64,000 nt of DNA from Pelobates cultripes (lineage: Eukaryota; Chordata; Amphibia; Anura; Pelobatidae), in contig OW240917.1 in the NCBI GenBank assembly GCA_933207985.1, positions 100,812,096 to 100,876,095 of the forward strand. The letters run 5' to 3'. The position numbers were made by a program, and so were the translations under genes. Under the pieces are notes generated by a model. It was not told the origin of the DNA, did no database searches, and was given only the letters and a program-made list of their open reading frames with translations. Below are positions 12,140 through 21,233 of the stretch, piece by piece (positions within the stretch are counted from its first letter, which is position 1; every line of letters begins with the position of its first letter).

Positions 12140-12838
12140 TATTTTAGTGCTGAACAATTTTGTTAGTTTTATTAATGGGGGTTTAGTTACAGTATATGAT
12201 CATACATTGCATAAGCCTGCCACAACGCAAATGTACCCCATCTTTGGCAGATCCTACTCTGACTGCTAAATGAGCTACTTACTTGGGGAAATCCTTGGCG
12301 TTGTGGCAGGCTTATGCAATGTATGATCATATACTGTAACTAAACCCCCATTATTTTTTGCATAAATTAGGTGTTTTTAATAAAACTAACAAAATTGTTC
12401 AGCACTAAAATAACTATTTAGTAGCTAAGTGAGTGCGCTGGATTTTCATTTCTACTGTACTTATTGGCCCCCAGCAGCACCCCATTTAAGTATGTTTAGG
12501 TGAGTGCAGCCAAACCCTTGTTTTCTCCTATATGTATATATTTAGGAGTCTAGTCAGCTCCTTGGTTTTGCACCCCACCCTGTTACAGGTGCCTCATCTC
12601 AGGACCCTATTTGAGCCTTGTGCTGCAGAGAACTCGAGATGGAAGGATTTCCCCAAGTGAGTAGCTCATTTAGAAGACAGAGTAGGACCTGCCAAAGATG
12701 GGGTACATTGGCATTGTGGCAGGCATATGCAATGTATGATCATATACTGTAACTAAACCCCCATTATTTTTTGCCTAAATTAGGTGTTTTTAATAAAACT
12801 AACAAACTTGTTCAGCACTAAAATAACTGTTTAGTAGA
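12140..12838. repeat. Three-armed inverted and direct repeat
   Basis: Arm A (about 12140-12293) runs from ATTTTAGTGCTGAACAA to a stretch ending near ACTTGGGGAAATCC. Arm B (about 12297-12420) is the reverse complement of the first part of A. Arm C (about 12641-12838) is the reverse complement of all of A and a direct repeat of B. A unique stretch at 12455-12640 separates B from C. A and B together would fold into a long hairpin. No transposase is present and the family is not recognised. Confidence 0.8.
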
Positions 12839-12868
12839 TAAGTGAGTGCGCTGGATATTCATTTTTAA

Positions 12869-12876
<8 letters not shown>

Positions 12877-12927
<51 letters not shown>

Positions 12928-12934
12928 TATATAT
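12877..12934. repeat. Compound (AT)n(AC)n microsatellite
   Basis: An AT dinucleotide run changes into ACACAC and back to ATAT. Confidence 0.9.
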
Positions 12935-12949
12935 CAATCTATAATTTCC

Positions 12950-13110
12950 CCTTAACGACCGAGGACAAACTAGGTACGTCCAACAAAAAAATGGTCATTA
13001 AGGACGTCAGTGAGAAGCACGCAAGTGCCTCTAGCGGCTGTCAATGAGACAGTCACTAGAGGATTTGGGGGAAAGCTTAACCCATTGATAAACATAGCTC
13101 AGGCGCCAGG
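12950..13110. repeat. Fragment of a CCCCTTAA-type MITE
   Basis: It begins with a CCCCTTAACGACCGAGG-like end, and its inner part (GCCTCTAGCGGCTGTCAATGAGACAG-like, 13026-13051) matches the middle of the MITE at 22945-23381. It therefore looks like a truncated or recombined member of the same set. The right end is not defined. Confidence 0.5.
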
Positions 13111-13162
13111 GCGAAATTTCTAGACGCCATAGCGAACTGGCGACTAGGATTTGTCGACCACT

Positions 13163-13932
13163 GATCTATACACTGATAGCAAACATGTCGCTCTGTATAA
13201 TAATACTGAGTATCTATACACTGATAATAAACATGTCACTCTGTATAATAATACTGAGTATCTATAGGCTGATAATAAACAGTATCTATAGGCTGATAAT
13301 AAACATGTCGTTCTGCATAATAATACTGAGTATCTATACGCTGATAATAAACATGTTGATCTGTACAATAATTCCGAGTATCTATACACTGATAATAAAC
13401 ATGTCGCTCTGTAAAATAATACTGAGTATCTATACACGGATAATAAACATGTGGCTATGTATAATAATGAGTATCTATACACTGATAGTAAGCATGTCGC
13501 TCTGTATAATAATACTGAGTACCTATACGATGATAATAAACATGTTGTTCTGTATAATAATACTGAGTATATATACACTGATACATTGATTCTCTATACA
13601 CTGATTATAAACATGTCTCCCTGTATAATAATTCCGAGTATCTATACACTGATAATAAACATGTCGCTCTGTAAAATAATACTGAGTATCTATACACGGA
13701 TAGTAAACATGTTGCTCTGTATAATAATACTGAGTATCTATACACTGATAATAAACATGTCGCTCTGTATAATAATACTGAGTATATATAAACTGATACA
13801 TTGATTCTCTATACACTGATAATAAACATGTCTCCCTGTATAATAATACTGAGTATCTATACACGGATAATAAACATGTCCCTCTGTATAATAATACTGA
13901 GTATCTATACACTGATAATAAACATGTTGTTC
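13163..13932. repeat. 48-bp satellite array, about 16 monomers
   Basis: Monomers start with TATCTATACACTGATAATAA and contain AAACATGTCGCTCTGTATAA; successive starts at 13211 and 13259 are exactly 48 bp apart. One monomer near 13276 is shortened and two carry a variant with an extra GATACATTGATTC. Because 48 is a multiple of three and the monomer lacks stops in several frames, the array opens long spurious frames on both strands. It is cut on the right by the retroviral LTR within a monomer. Confidence 0.93.
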
Positions 13933-14368
13933 TGATACCGGAGAAACTGACGGAAGCAAAGCACAGAGGGATGGACACAGGTTTCTTCAGGAAGGAAGAG
14001 ATTCTTTATTGGATCACCGATCGGGACTCAGAGGGACTAATGTCACCAAAAATACAGCAAGTTCTGAGCCCTGAACAATAGTGCAGGCTCCCTATATAGG
14101 CACATAACTCCTCCCATATTAAGCTCCACCCGCACATTCTCTTGACCAATCATTACAAATAAGAATTAACTTCCTGCTTGACCGCATGGCTTGTCCAGCA
14201 CAATGGAGGAGGGGAATACTACATCCTGTATTCTTGCACATGCTCCGTACACTACTGATCGTATCTTGCCTCGTGCAACCAACTGATCGATACGTCAGCA
14301 TATGCACGTACACATGCCACGTGGTAATCTCGGCCTACTAAATTTATTTTTACCGAGATTCCACCACA
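13933..14368 (-). repeat. 3' LTR of the retrovirus
   Basis: 436 bp, starting TGTGGTGG and ending GGTATCA on the minus strand (TG...CA). A TATA box reads CCTATATAGG at 14091-14100, and a polyadenylation signal AATAAA lies at 14005-14010, giving a conventional U3-R-U5 layout. It looks identical to the other LTR. Confidence 0.95.
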
Positions 14369-14380
14369 TTCCCCCCTTTG
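14369..14380 (-). promoter_or_regulatory. Polypurine tract
   Basis: On the minus strand CAAAGGGGGGAA lies directly before the TGTGG start of the 3' LTR. This is the usual position and composition of the plus-strand primer. Confidence 0.9.
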
Positions 14381-14486
14381 ATGCCTCTTGATATTTTACA
14401 ATTACTTGAGGCATCACTTAACCTTGGTTTGCATACACCACAAGTTACCTTTGAACCAGACCAGACTTATCCTATGATGTGAATCT

Positions 14487-15098
14487 TCAACATTCGTCTT
14501 CCTGCATTGGTTCTCCCTGATCTAGAGCCTTATATTTATAAATTGCCATTATCTGTGCAGCAGCCTTCCTCTCTGCTATATTTTCTATCAGGCTTTGCAC
14601 AGACCTAACTACTAAGGGTATAAGACACGGCAGGAGTAGACACAACATTAAAATCAGTAGGACTCCACCTACCACTGCCTTAAGCCCTCCAAACCACTCA
14701 TACCAGCTACCAAACCAACTACTTGGATTGTACCCTTTCCATACCTGAGTAGGCACATGCGCTAGTTTAACCATATGGCTAGTAAGCTCAGCTATTGCTT
14801 GCCCTTCGTCATCTATTTGAAGACAGCAATTGCTCAGGTTAAACTTCCCACATACACCTCCCTCTACTGCCAAAAGATAATCCAAGGCTAATCTATTTTG
14901 GTAGACTGCTGTCCTCATCCTGGTATTATGCTTCGCTAGAAGATTGAGCGCTTGTGATGTCTCGTTAGTAATGATCTCAACCACCGCCTGTAACCTTATA
15001 ATGCGGTTGAGCATATAAATAGGGGTTCTATAACCAAAGGTACCATCCTCTGCCCACGTGGCTGGCCCATAATAATCTATAATACGCTGGGAGGCCAT
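14487..15098 (-). pseudogene. Retroviral env, transmembrane (TM) part, out of frame with SU
   Basis: 203-codon open frame carrying the membrane-anchored half of the envelope. Features in order: a heptad-like helix (about residues 35-75), a segment resembling the immunosuppressive region with a C-x7-CC motif (Cys83, Cys91, Cys92), a tryptophan-rich stretch before the membrane (about 120-136), a hydrophobic membrane span (about 139-164) and a 39-residue tail. Seven residues lie between the first Cys and CC where six is the common gammaretroviral spacing. The first Met lies just upstream of the SU stop, in a different frame with stops immediately before it, so the apparent start is an accident of the frameshift. 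Confidence 0.85.
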
Positions 15099-16594
15099 TC
15101 ATTATCTTCCCAGGCACCTATCTCTATGGGTCCCCTTTTCTTCCTATGATTCACATCATACACTTTAACACCTAAAGTCTCACCTGTTTCAATAGGCAAC
15201 AAGAAGAAGGATGGTTTCAACATACCCAACACACATGCCCCTTCCCAGTCCTGTGGTAACTCCGAATAGGCCTTCTTACCACAGATCCAGTACAAATTCG
15301 CTGGGGCTCTCCAGTTAGATGTGATGGATAGATCAAACCATACGTCCTTTAAATTGGCATATCTTGCAAGCGGGTTAGATGGTTCTGAGACATTTGAAGC
15401 CGACCACCAAGTTGTATTCTTTGTATCATCATCATAAGCTTTTTGCCCTAGACAAGTTAATTCTCCTACAGAAGTATTATACATCATTCCTTTCCTCGCT
15501 ATGCAAACATAACCTATGATGGAGGTCTTCAATCTCCACTCAGATTTACCTCTAACACTCATATGATAGTCGGCTTGTGTAGATATTAATTGGTCAACTG
15601 CCTCAGAACCGGACATTACCTCCTTTGCTTCCCAAGGCCATTGGTCTCCCATGTTAGTACCTCCACACACATAGCAGTTGGTAACATTAAGACTACCGGC
15701 AATACTCTCGGCTAAATCAATGAACAAGTTTTTAGCATTATGGGGGATCTTATTATCTATGCTCATCTCTTCATAAAAGGAATGGTATACTTGATGAGTT
15801 TGGGAGGTTACCGTATCAGTCTCTATCCCTATAAACAATATTGTCCCAGGGTCTAAACCCGTCCCATATATTTGAAACCCAAATAAATTACCATATTTAT
15901 CTAAGAACTTGTCAGGGTTATTTATAAGTATATGGATTGGATTGCATTCCATAGACTTACAATATGGATTAGTAGGCAACTTAGTCACAATCATGTCCTT
16001 GTCTGCTGTCTGTCCCCAAGTCGCCCACCCCACACAAGACCAATATGGGCAGAAGTTATAATCTCTATTTGGGCATCTTGGACTTACATATTTATTTTTA
16101 CTACTGGGACAAATATATTTATCGTTAGACCCATACGTCCTCTCCCATCTAAGATCCCCACATACATTCCACGGCTTTCTACCACTTGATATTGCTTTAC
16201 ACGCATCAAATAGCAGAGCACCTGAAGAATATACGGATTTTAATACCGTCTTATTAATTAGGGTCCCCTGAGGATCTCCATTTCTGAGAGTCAACCAAAT
16301 TGTACGGGGTTGATACTCAGGACTGAAGCACTTAGGTTCTCCTACTCCTAAATGACACACACTATATTCTATATTTAAGTATCTACATCTTGATACATCT
16401 CCTTTACACTCATATTGCGAATGCCAAATTAGGGTCTGGGATATATGGTTACCTGTTCTTGTAGTCTTAATGCATACCTCACAGCTAGGAGTGTTGGTAC
16501 CTCTACCTTCCTGAATATAAAAATACACATAAATAAACATTATTAAAAATACATCTTTCGTCGTCATCCTCAGTCTTCGTCCGTGCGAAGGCAC
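15077..16594 (-). pseudogene. Retroviral env, surface (SU) part, ends early by frameshift
   Basis: 505-codon frame for the receptor-binding half of the envelope. A hydrophobic signal segment lies at about residues 15-27, with alternative Mets at 10 and 19. There are many cysteines, a CYVC motif at 307-310 that could pair with the TM cysteine motif, five visible N-glycosylation sequons (about 114, 303, 373, 393, 401), and a furin-type RKKR site at 484-487. The frame stops 18 residues after the cleavage site, and the TM part continues in another frame. A small indel near 15077-15095 is therefore the only evident break in env. The sequence after RKKR is not notably hydrophobic. Confidence 0.88.
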
Positions 16595-16773
16595 CTCAGC
16601 TTCCAGGATGTAAGGGCTGCAGGGAATGGAGTTCTGCTCGTCTTCACAGGGGTCCCCTCAAGACTTTCCCTGACTTATACACTCGTTGGTGAGTGGACAG
16701 GCTTTATTATGGCCTTCTCACTCACTTACCAAGTCTCTGAAACAATAAAATTTGTAATCCACAAGGTTCCTCG
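16595..16773 (-). other. Short stretch between integrase tail and env
   Basis: Non-coding on inspection. In a complete provirus the env splice acceptor would lie around here or inside the end of pol; I could not single one out. Confidence 0.4.
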
Positions 16774-17040
16774 TCACTCCGACTGAGTCGTGCGTTTTAA
16801 CCGGATCTTGCAGGGATTCTCTGGATTTGCTGTAACTTGCCAGGAATCGGCTGCTGCTGGTTTAACCCTGGAGTGATGTATCCACGGAGCCACTTCGGCT
16901 ACTTTTATCGCTGTAGGGGTAGACAGAAGAACAACATAAGGACCTCTCCACTTGGGCCCTAACGGCACATTATTCCACTCTTTAATCCACACTTGGTCGC
17001 CTGGGTGGTAACTATGAATTGGGGGATAATTGGATGTTCT
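16774..17040 (-). pseudogene. Integrase C-terminal remnant
   Basis: The readable part (Met at 16992, with the same frame open a little further upstream to about 17040) carries a [16 protein letters not shown] stretch, WRGPYVVLL and WIHHSRVKP. These are hallmarks of the SH3-like C-terminal domain of gammaretroviral integrase. The zinc-binding and catalytic domains are absent. On its upstream side it joins directly to the first residues of RT in a different frame, so the junction is a deletion. Confidence 0.82.
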
Positions 17041-17623
17041 TCTTAGCCTTCTGCGGAATATGATATTGTCTCAGGCTTACTGGATAAACCCCAAGTTTTA
17101 GTTCGATTTTAATAGGTGGAATATTGCGGGCCAGTCCTGGTGGGTTGTTCTCTGCCCAAACTCCTGGTATGTTAAATAAGGATTCATCACTCCTCGGGTT
17201 TTGGCTAGTCAACACTGTATAAAGTCGCCACTCTTCTTCCTTTGGTACGGACAATGTCATAATACCTGAGGGTCCATTAAACTTTAAGGATGTTGTTCCA
17301 TTTGGTAGGAACGTAATCTGCGCTTGTAATTTGGATAGCATATCACGTCCCAGCAATTGGACTGGACACTCAGGCATATAAAGGAATTGATGTTTTACTA
17401 CGTGGCCTCCCAATGTACAGAGTCGACTTTTAAGAACCGGTTTTTCAGCACTTCTTCCAGTTGCTCCTATTACAGTAATAGTTCTTCCAGATGGAGGAGC
17501 AACTTGATTAGTCACCACCGAATGTTCAGCACCAGTGTCGATCATGAACGCACTCCTTTTTCCCCCTATTGATACATCGACCATAGGCTCCGCTCGACCA
17601 AGGGGGATGGAGCCCGGTCGGTA
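17012..17623 (-). pseudogene. Protease plus N-terminal stub of reverse transcriptase
   Basis: Continues in the gag frame directly after a UGA. It encodes an aspartic protease with active site IDTGAEHS, a flap-like VIGATGRS and the C-terminal LLGRDML, followed by a linker and the first few dozen residues of RT ([18 protein letters not shown]). The frame then breaks at about 17035 and stops at 17012. The first Met in the frame is at 17584, but the natural start is readthrough from gag and not that Met. The protease appears complete; RT lacks its entire catalytic part. Confidence 0.9.
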
Positions 17624-17626
17624 TCA
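17624..17626 (-). promoter_or_regulatory. In-frame UGA between gag and pro (readthrough candidate)
   Basis: The gag frame ends EDY-UGA, and the same frame stays open into protease. Gammaretroviruses make Gag-Pol by suppressing one stop at exactly this point (UAG in murine leukaemia virus). The following nucleotides are UACCGACCGGGC. I did not establish a pseudoknot. Confidence 0.7.
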
Positions 17627-19516
17627 ATAGTCCTCCATGACCGTGTCAGCCAATCCCACAAAGTCCCTACCTTCTCTATCGCGGGACCTTTGCGCTGCTG
17701 GATAGTACCTATCTTCCCTTACACTTCCTCTGTTCCCATTACTCCCTCTATTACCATTACTCCCTCCGGGGCCTCCTCTACCTCTCGCTCTGCCTCTAAA
17801 GTTTCCGTAACCTGCCCTGGGTAAGTCTCTCTCATACTGCTCTCTTTGCGGACACTCGTTCCTCCAATGCCCTTCTTCCTTACAGTACGCGCACTGATTC
17901 CTACTCAAAGGCTCCCTATTCCATCTACCATCGCCTCTATCTGGGCCCCGTCTATCTACGCCTGCGATCGCTACCGCTAGCATATCTGCCTTTCTACGCA
18001 TCTTGCGCTCTTCCTCTTTCTTACTTTCTGTTTCCCTATTCATATATACTTTGTTCGCTACCTCCATTAGTTGGGTGATAGACATACCTGCAAACCCTTC
18101 TAATTTCTGTAGCTTGCGCTTAATATCTCCGTAAGCTTGGCTGACAAAGGCGGAGTTTACCATTCGGGAATTATCAGCGTCTTCCGGATTAAAGGGGGTA
18201 TACAAGCGGTATGCCTCCAATAATCGGTCATAAAAGACACTGGGCGCTTCATCACTTTTCTGAATCACCTCAACTGTCTTCGACATGTTAATAGCTTTCT
18301 TCCCTCCGGCTTTCATGCCAGCAATTATAGCATCTCTATAGGCTTTAAGTTGAGCCATATCTGCGCCATTTACATTCCAGTCAGGATCGGTGTTAGGGTA
18401 ATGTGTTGCGGCCCATGCTGCCGGATTGGCTTGATTTAAAGCACGGGCTCTCTCCTCTAGCGCCTTAATGGCCGCTTGGTTAATCCTTGTCCTTTCCTCA
18501 TTATTGAACAATGTCATTAATAACTGCTGGCAATCAGCCCATGTCGGGTTATGTGTCTGAACTATCGAGGTGAACAGATCGGTCATAGCTTGTGGTTTCT
18601 CAGTGTACGAGGAATTGTGGGTCTTCCAATTCAAGAGATCGGTAGTCGTGAACGGGACATATACGAAGACTGGGTCAGCATGTGCCATTTGACCTGCGGC
18701 ATCGATATAGGCTGACCCAGGATTCAGACGAAGAGGCATCTGATAATGTTTTAATTGTTGGGTACCGGTCAGTTGTCGGGTTAGTATGGGGCTACGTGGA
18801 GGGGCGTCAGTTAAAGGTTCCGGTCGAGAGGTAATAGGGCATGAGGATGTGGGAACTTGATTTTGGGAAAAGTTAGTGAATAGTATACTCCGAGCCGAGC
18901 TAGAAGAAGCTTGACCGGAAGTTTGAAGTGGCGCCAAATCAGGATATTCAGATCTAATGGGGGTTGGTCCTGGTTCCGGAAGGGGAGTTTTAATACGAGG
19001 GGGGGTGGATTCTGTACTGGAGGAGGAAGCGGAAGTGGATGGGGGCAATAGGGGAAGGGGTGCAGAACTTCCTGCATTCGCGTCACTTCCTCTTAAAGGA
19101 AAGTAAGGGGGCGGCAAAGGGATCTCGGACTCAGGGGGCGTGTCCAAAATGGGCCTAACACCAGTCCTAGTGGACAAACAAGTCCTGGCCACCATGAGGC
19201 GACATTGCTCCTCGTGGCATATCCGGATCCATTTTGGCGAGTCGTTTACGGCCTGCCCCCAACAATCAATGTATGGAAACTGTCCGTAAAGTTCAGGCCT
19301 ACCTGATACAGCCACGTGTACACGCTGTACCAGGGTTGGATCCAAACTGCCACGCGGCGGCCATGCCGCAACCAAAATAGGCCACTCCCTAGTGCACAAA
19401 GTGACCAAACGTACAGGAGACATTTTAACCCCAAAATCACATGTTTTGAATCCCTTTTTAAAATTCTTTACCATACAACCTAAGGGATCCGAAATCGTTG
19501 ACTCTGACGCGCCCAT
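17624..19516 (-). CDS. gag: Retroviral gag polyprotein, intact
   Basis: 630 residues from the MGASES start, chosen because Gly2 is a myristoylation site; the frame itself opens 18 codons earlier. Order: matrix (1 to about 125, with SPVRLVTLC and EWPILVAAWPP), a proline/serine-rich linker with a PPPY budding motif at 135-138, capsid (about 265-500, with LLNWKTH and WADCQQLLMTL), then nucleocapsid with one CCHC zinc knuckle (C-x2-C-x4-H-x4-C at 542-555) and an RG-rich basic tail. No internal stop or frameshift is present, so this copy could still supply particle protein if expressed. The one-knuckle arrangement is gammaretrovirus-like. It ends with UGA in frame with protease. Confidence 0.95.
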   Translation of the reverse strand: MGASESTISDPLGCMVKNFKKGFKTCDFGVKMSPVRLVTLCTREWPILVAAWPPRGSLDPTLVQRVHVAVSGRPELYGQFPYIDCWGQAVNDSPKWIRICHEEQCRLMVARTCLSTRTGVRPILDTPPESEIPLPPPYFPLRGSDANAGSSAPLPLLPPSTSASSSSTESTPPRIKTPLPEPGPTPIRSEYPDLAPLQTSGQASSSSARSILFTNFSQNQVPTSSCPITSRPEPLTDAPPRSPILTRQLTGTQQLKHYQMPLRLNPGSAYIDAAGQMAHADPVFVYVPFTTTDLLNWKTHNSSYTEKPQAMTDLFTSIVQTHNPTWADCQQLLMTLFNNEERTRINQAAIKALEERARALNQANPAAWAATHYPNTDPDWNVNGADMAQLKAYRDAIIAGMKAGGKKAINMSKTVEVIQKSDEAPSVFYDRLLEAYRLYTPFNPEDADNSRMVNSAFVSQAYGDIKRKLQKLEGFAGMSITQLMEVANKVYMNRETESKKEEERKMRRKADMLAVAIAGVDRRGPDRGDGRWNREPLSRNQCAYCKEEGHWRNECPQREQYERDLPRAGYGNFRGRARGRGGPGGSNGNRGSNGNRGSVREDRYYPAAQRSRDREGRDFVGLADTVMEDY

Positions 19517-20777
19517 ACTTATCAATGGAACGTCGTTGACAACGAATACTATGCACGCGTTCTTATTCAACAGTCACACCCGTTTCCTCTGGCAACAGCA
19601 CCACGTGGTACAGTTACCGAGTGAAACGTACACAATAACACAATAATCACTCAGGGAATTCCCGTACACACACAGCTGTTACACCAGTCACTAAATAATC
19701 AATATTATGCCCTTTGGCGAAACTATACAGTCACCCACGCTATAATTCTCTATATATGAATTACCCGTCTATAACACACCCCAGTAACATCGTCTTTTAC
19801 TAGTATCAGTTACAGTACGGTTAGCATAGGTCAAAGCACAATTTAAGGTCACAATACAATTATTAGTGGTTACGGTGTTAAACATGCAATAGACGACAAT
19901 GATTAGTACTTATATACAGTGTCAGTAAATATACAGGGTTATGGTACCGTGCACTATGATACAGCAACACACTATTAACACTCTCGCTAGACGGCTGAGC
20001 TCGCGCTATCTAACAAGATATACACTTACTAACAATCTTTAACACATTTACAATCCCAACTAAACTATTGGCCAGTACCTTGAATGGACTACCTAAAACT
20101 ATATACACCCGTTTTGGTTAGCCACACTGCCCAAGCACCACATATAGCGAACTAGAGGGCGGAATTTACAAAGTTGCCCTTCTAGTCTATTTACTCTATC
20201 AAAAGTCTAGTGGGTTCCAAATTTACACGCCTTCCCACTTAGCCAAGATAGGTTGAGAGCTAGCGAACCGAATTTACACAGGCGCCGCTTAGTCTCCCGG
20301 TCCCTCCGACCTAGCGAACGTAATATACACCCTAGAACGCTAGTCTAGACAAGACACCGGTGTCCGGCTAGGGCTATTTACACAGGACCCCGCCTGACTA
20401 ACCAGATCAAACGGTCTTACTAAAGAGCGTTCGATCGAGCGGTGCGCCTTCGCTCCTTCCCTCCGACAGAGGGGGCAGATTCCATACACAGATTTAAACC
20501 CCTTTTGGGCCTACCGCACAATCGGTATACCCCTAGTGGGTCTGCCGTCTAAAACAGCAGTTGTCTTACCTCCTCGTTCCTGAACCTGAGTTCACACTCA
20601 TCGACGGGGACACCCCAGCACTTCTTACGTAGAGGCCGATGATCTCCTGGACAACAGACCAGTGGCGCCGAGACGAAGGGAGGTCCACGCAGAAGTTCAG
20701 GGGTGCAGCCGTAGAGAACGTGGGCAAAGATAGACCGTCTCACGCCTCTGCCTCTCAGCTACCGTTGAACGATGAGC
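19517..20777 (-). other. Retroviral 5' leader
   Basis: About 1.26 kb between primer site and gag, long for a gammaretrovirus. It contains several similar blocks of the type CTAGCGAA...AATTTACAC (around 20149, 20263 and 20311). Packaging signals are expected here but none can be assigned by eye. A small open frame at 20549-20743 has no recognisable features. Confidence 0.7.
20564..20572 (-). promoter_or_regulatory. Candidate major splice donor
   Basis: On the minus strand GAG|GTAAGA, a strong match to the donor consensus, lies between primer site and gag where the env splice donor is expected. Confidence 0.5.
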
Positions 20778-20795
20778 TTCCCGGCCAATGCACCA
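20778..20795 (-). promoter_or_regulatory. Primer binding site, tRNA-Gly(GCC)
   Basis: The minus strand reads TGGTGCATTGGCCGGGAA two bases after the LTR. Its complement TTCCCGGCCAATGCACCA equals the 3' end of vertebrate tRNA-Gly(GCC) plus CCA, as I recall that tRNA. All 18 positions fit. Confidence 0.88.
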
Positions 20796-20797
20796 AA

Positions 20798-21233
20798 TGA
20801 TACCGGAGAAACTGACGGAAGCAAAGCACAGAGGGATGGACACAGGTTTCTTCAGGAAGGAAGAGATTCTTTATTGGATCACCGATCGGGACTCAGAGGG
20901 ACTAATGTCACCAAAAATACAGCAAGTTCTGAGCCCTGAACAATAGTGCAGGCTCCCTATATAGGCACATAACTCCTCCCATATTAAGCTCCACCCGCAC
21001 ATTCTCTTGACCAATCATTACAAATAAGAATTAACTTCCTGCTTGACCGCATGGCTTGTCCAGCACAATGGAGGAGGGGAATACTACATCCTGTATTCTT
21101 GCACATGCTCCGTACACTACTGATCGTATCTTGCCTCGTGCAACCAACTGATCGATACGTCAGCATATGCACGTACACATGCCACGTGGTAATCTCGGCC
21201 TACTAAATTTATTTTTACCGAGATTCCACCACA
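20798..21233 (-). repeat. 5' LTR of the retrovirus
   Basis: 436 bp and identical by eye to 13933-14368. The TATA box CCTATATAGG lies at 20956-20965 and AATAAA at 20870-20875. It would drive transcription toward lower coordinates. Its outer edge joins TGAGTAGAGG, which is the first base of duplicated copy 2. Confidence 0.95.

Larger units (their letters stand above)
13933..21233 (-). mobile_element. Gamma-like endogenous retrovirus, pol-deleted provirus
   Basis: A 7,301-bp provirus read on the minus strand: LTR, tRNA-Gly primer site, leader, gag, UGA, protease, RT start, pol deletion, integrase tail, env, polypurine tract, LTR. The single zinc knuckle, PPPY late motif, gag-pro in-frame stop and integrase tail ending near WIHHSRVKP are gammaretrovirus-like. 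The two LTRs look identical over 436 bp, implying recent integration or an assembly copy. It cannot replicate alone, because most of RT, RNase H and integrase is missing and env is frameshifted. The bases outside the two LTRs do not match each other: GTTC on the left, TGAG on the right. Confidence 0.95.

Noticed and set aside
13163..13932. CRISPR-like regular repeat spacing
   Set aside because: The monomers are contiguous satellite units without unique spacers, in a eukaryotic genome.
13144..13978. Open frames of 117-151 codons on both strands
   Set aside because: They are translations of the 48-bp satellite, whose length is a multiple of three. The proteins are pure 16-residue repeats in several frames.
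14119..14313. 64-codon frame in each LTR
   Set aside because: Lies in the U3 region, is identical in both LTRs and has no domain. LTR promoter and polyadenylation features explain the sequence.
15932..16189. Plus-strand frame opposite env
   Set aside because: Shadow of the SU coding strand, with no features of its own.
20549..20743. 64-codon frame in the retroviral leader
   Set aside because: No recognisable domain and no sign of expression. It lies in the leader around the candidate splice donor.
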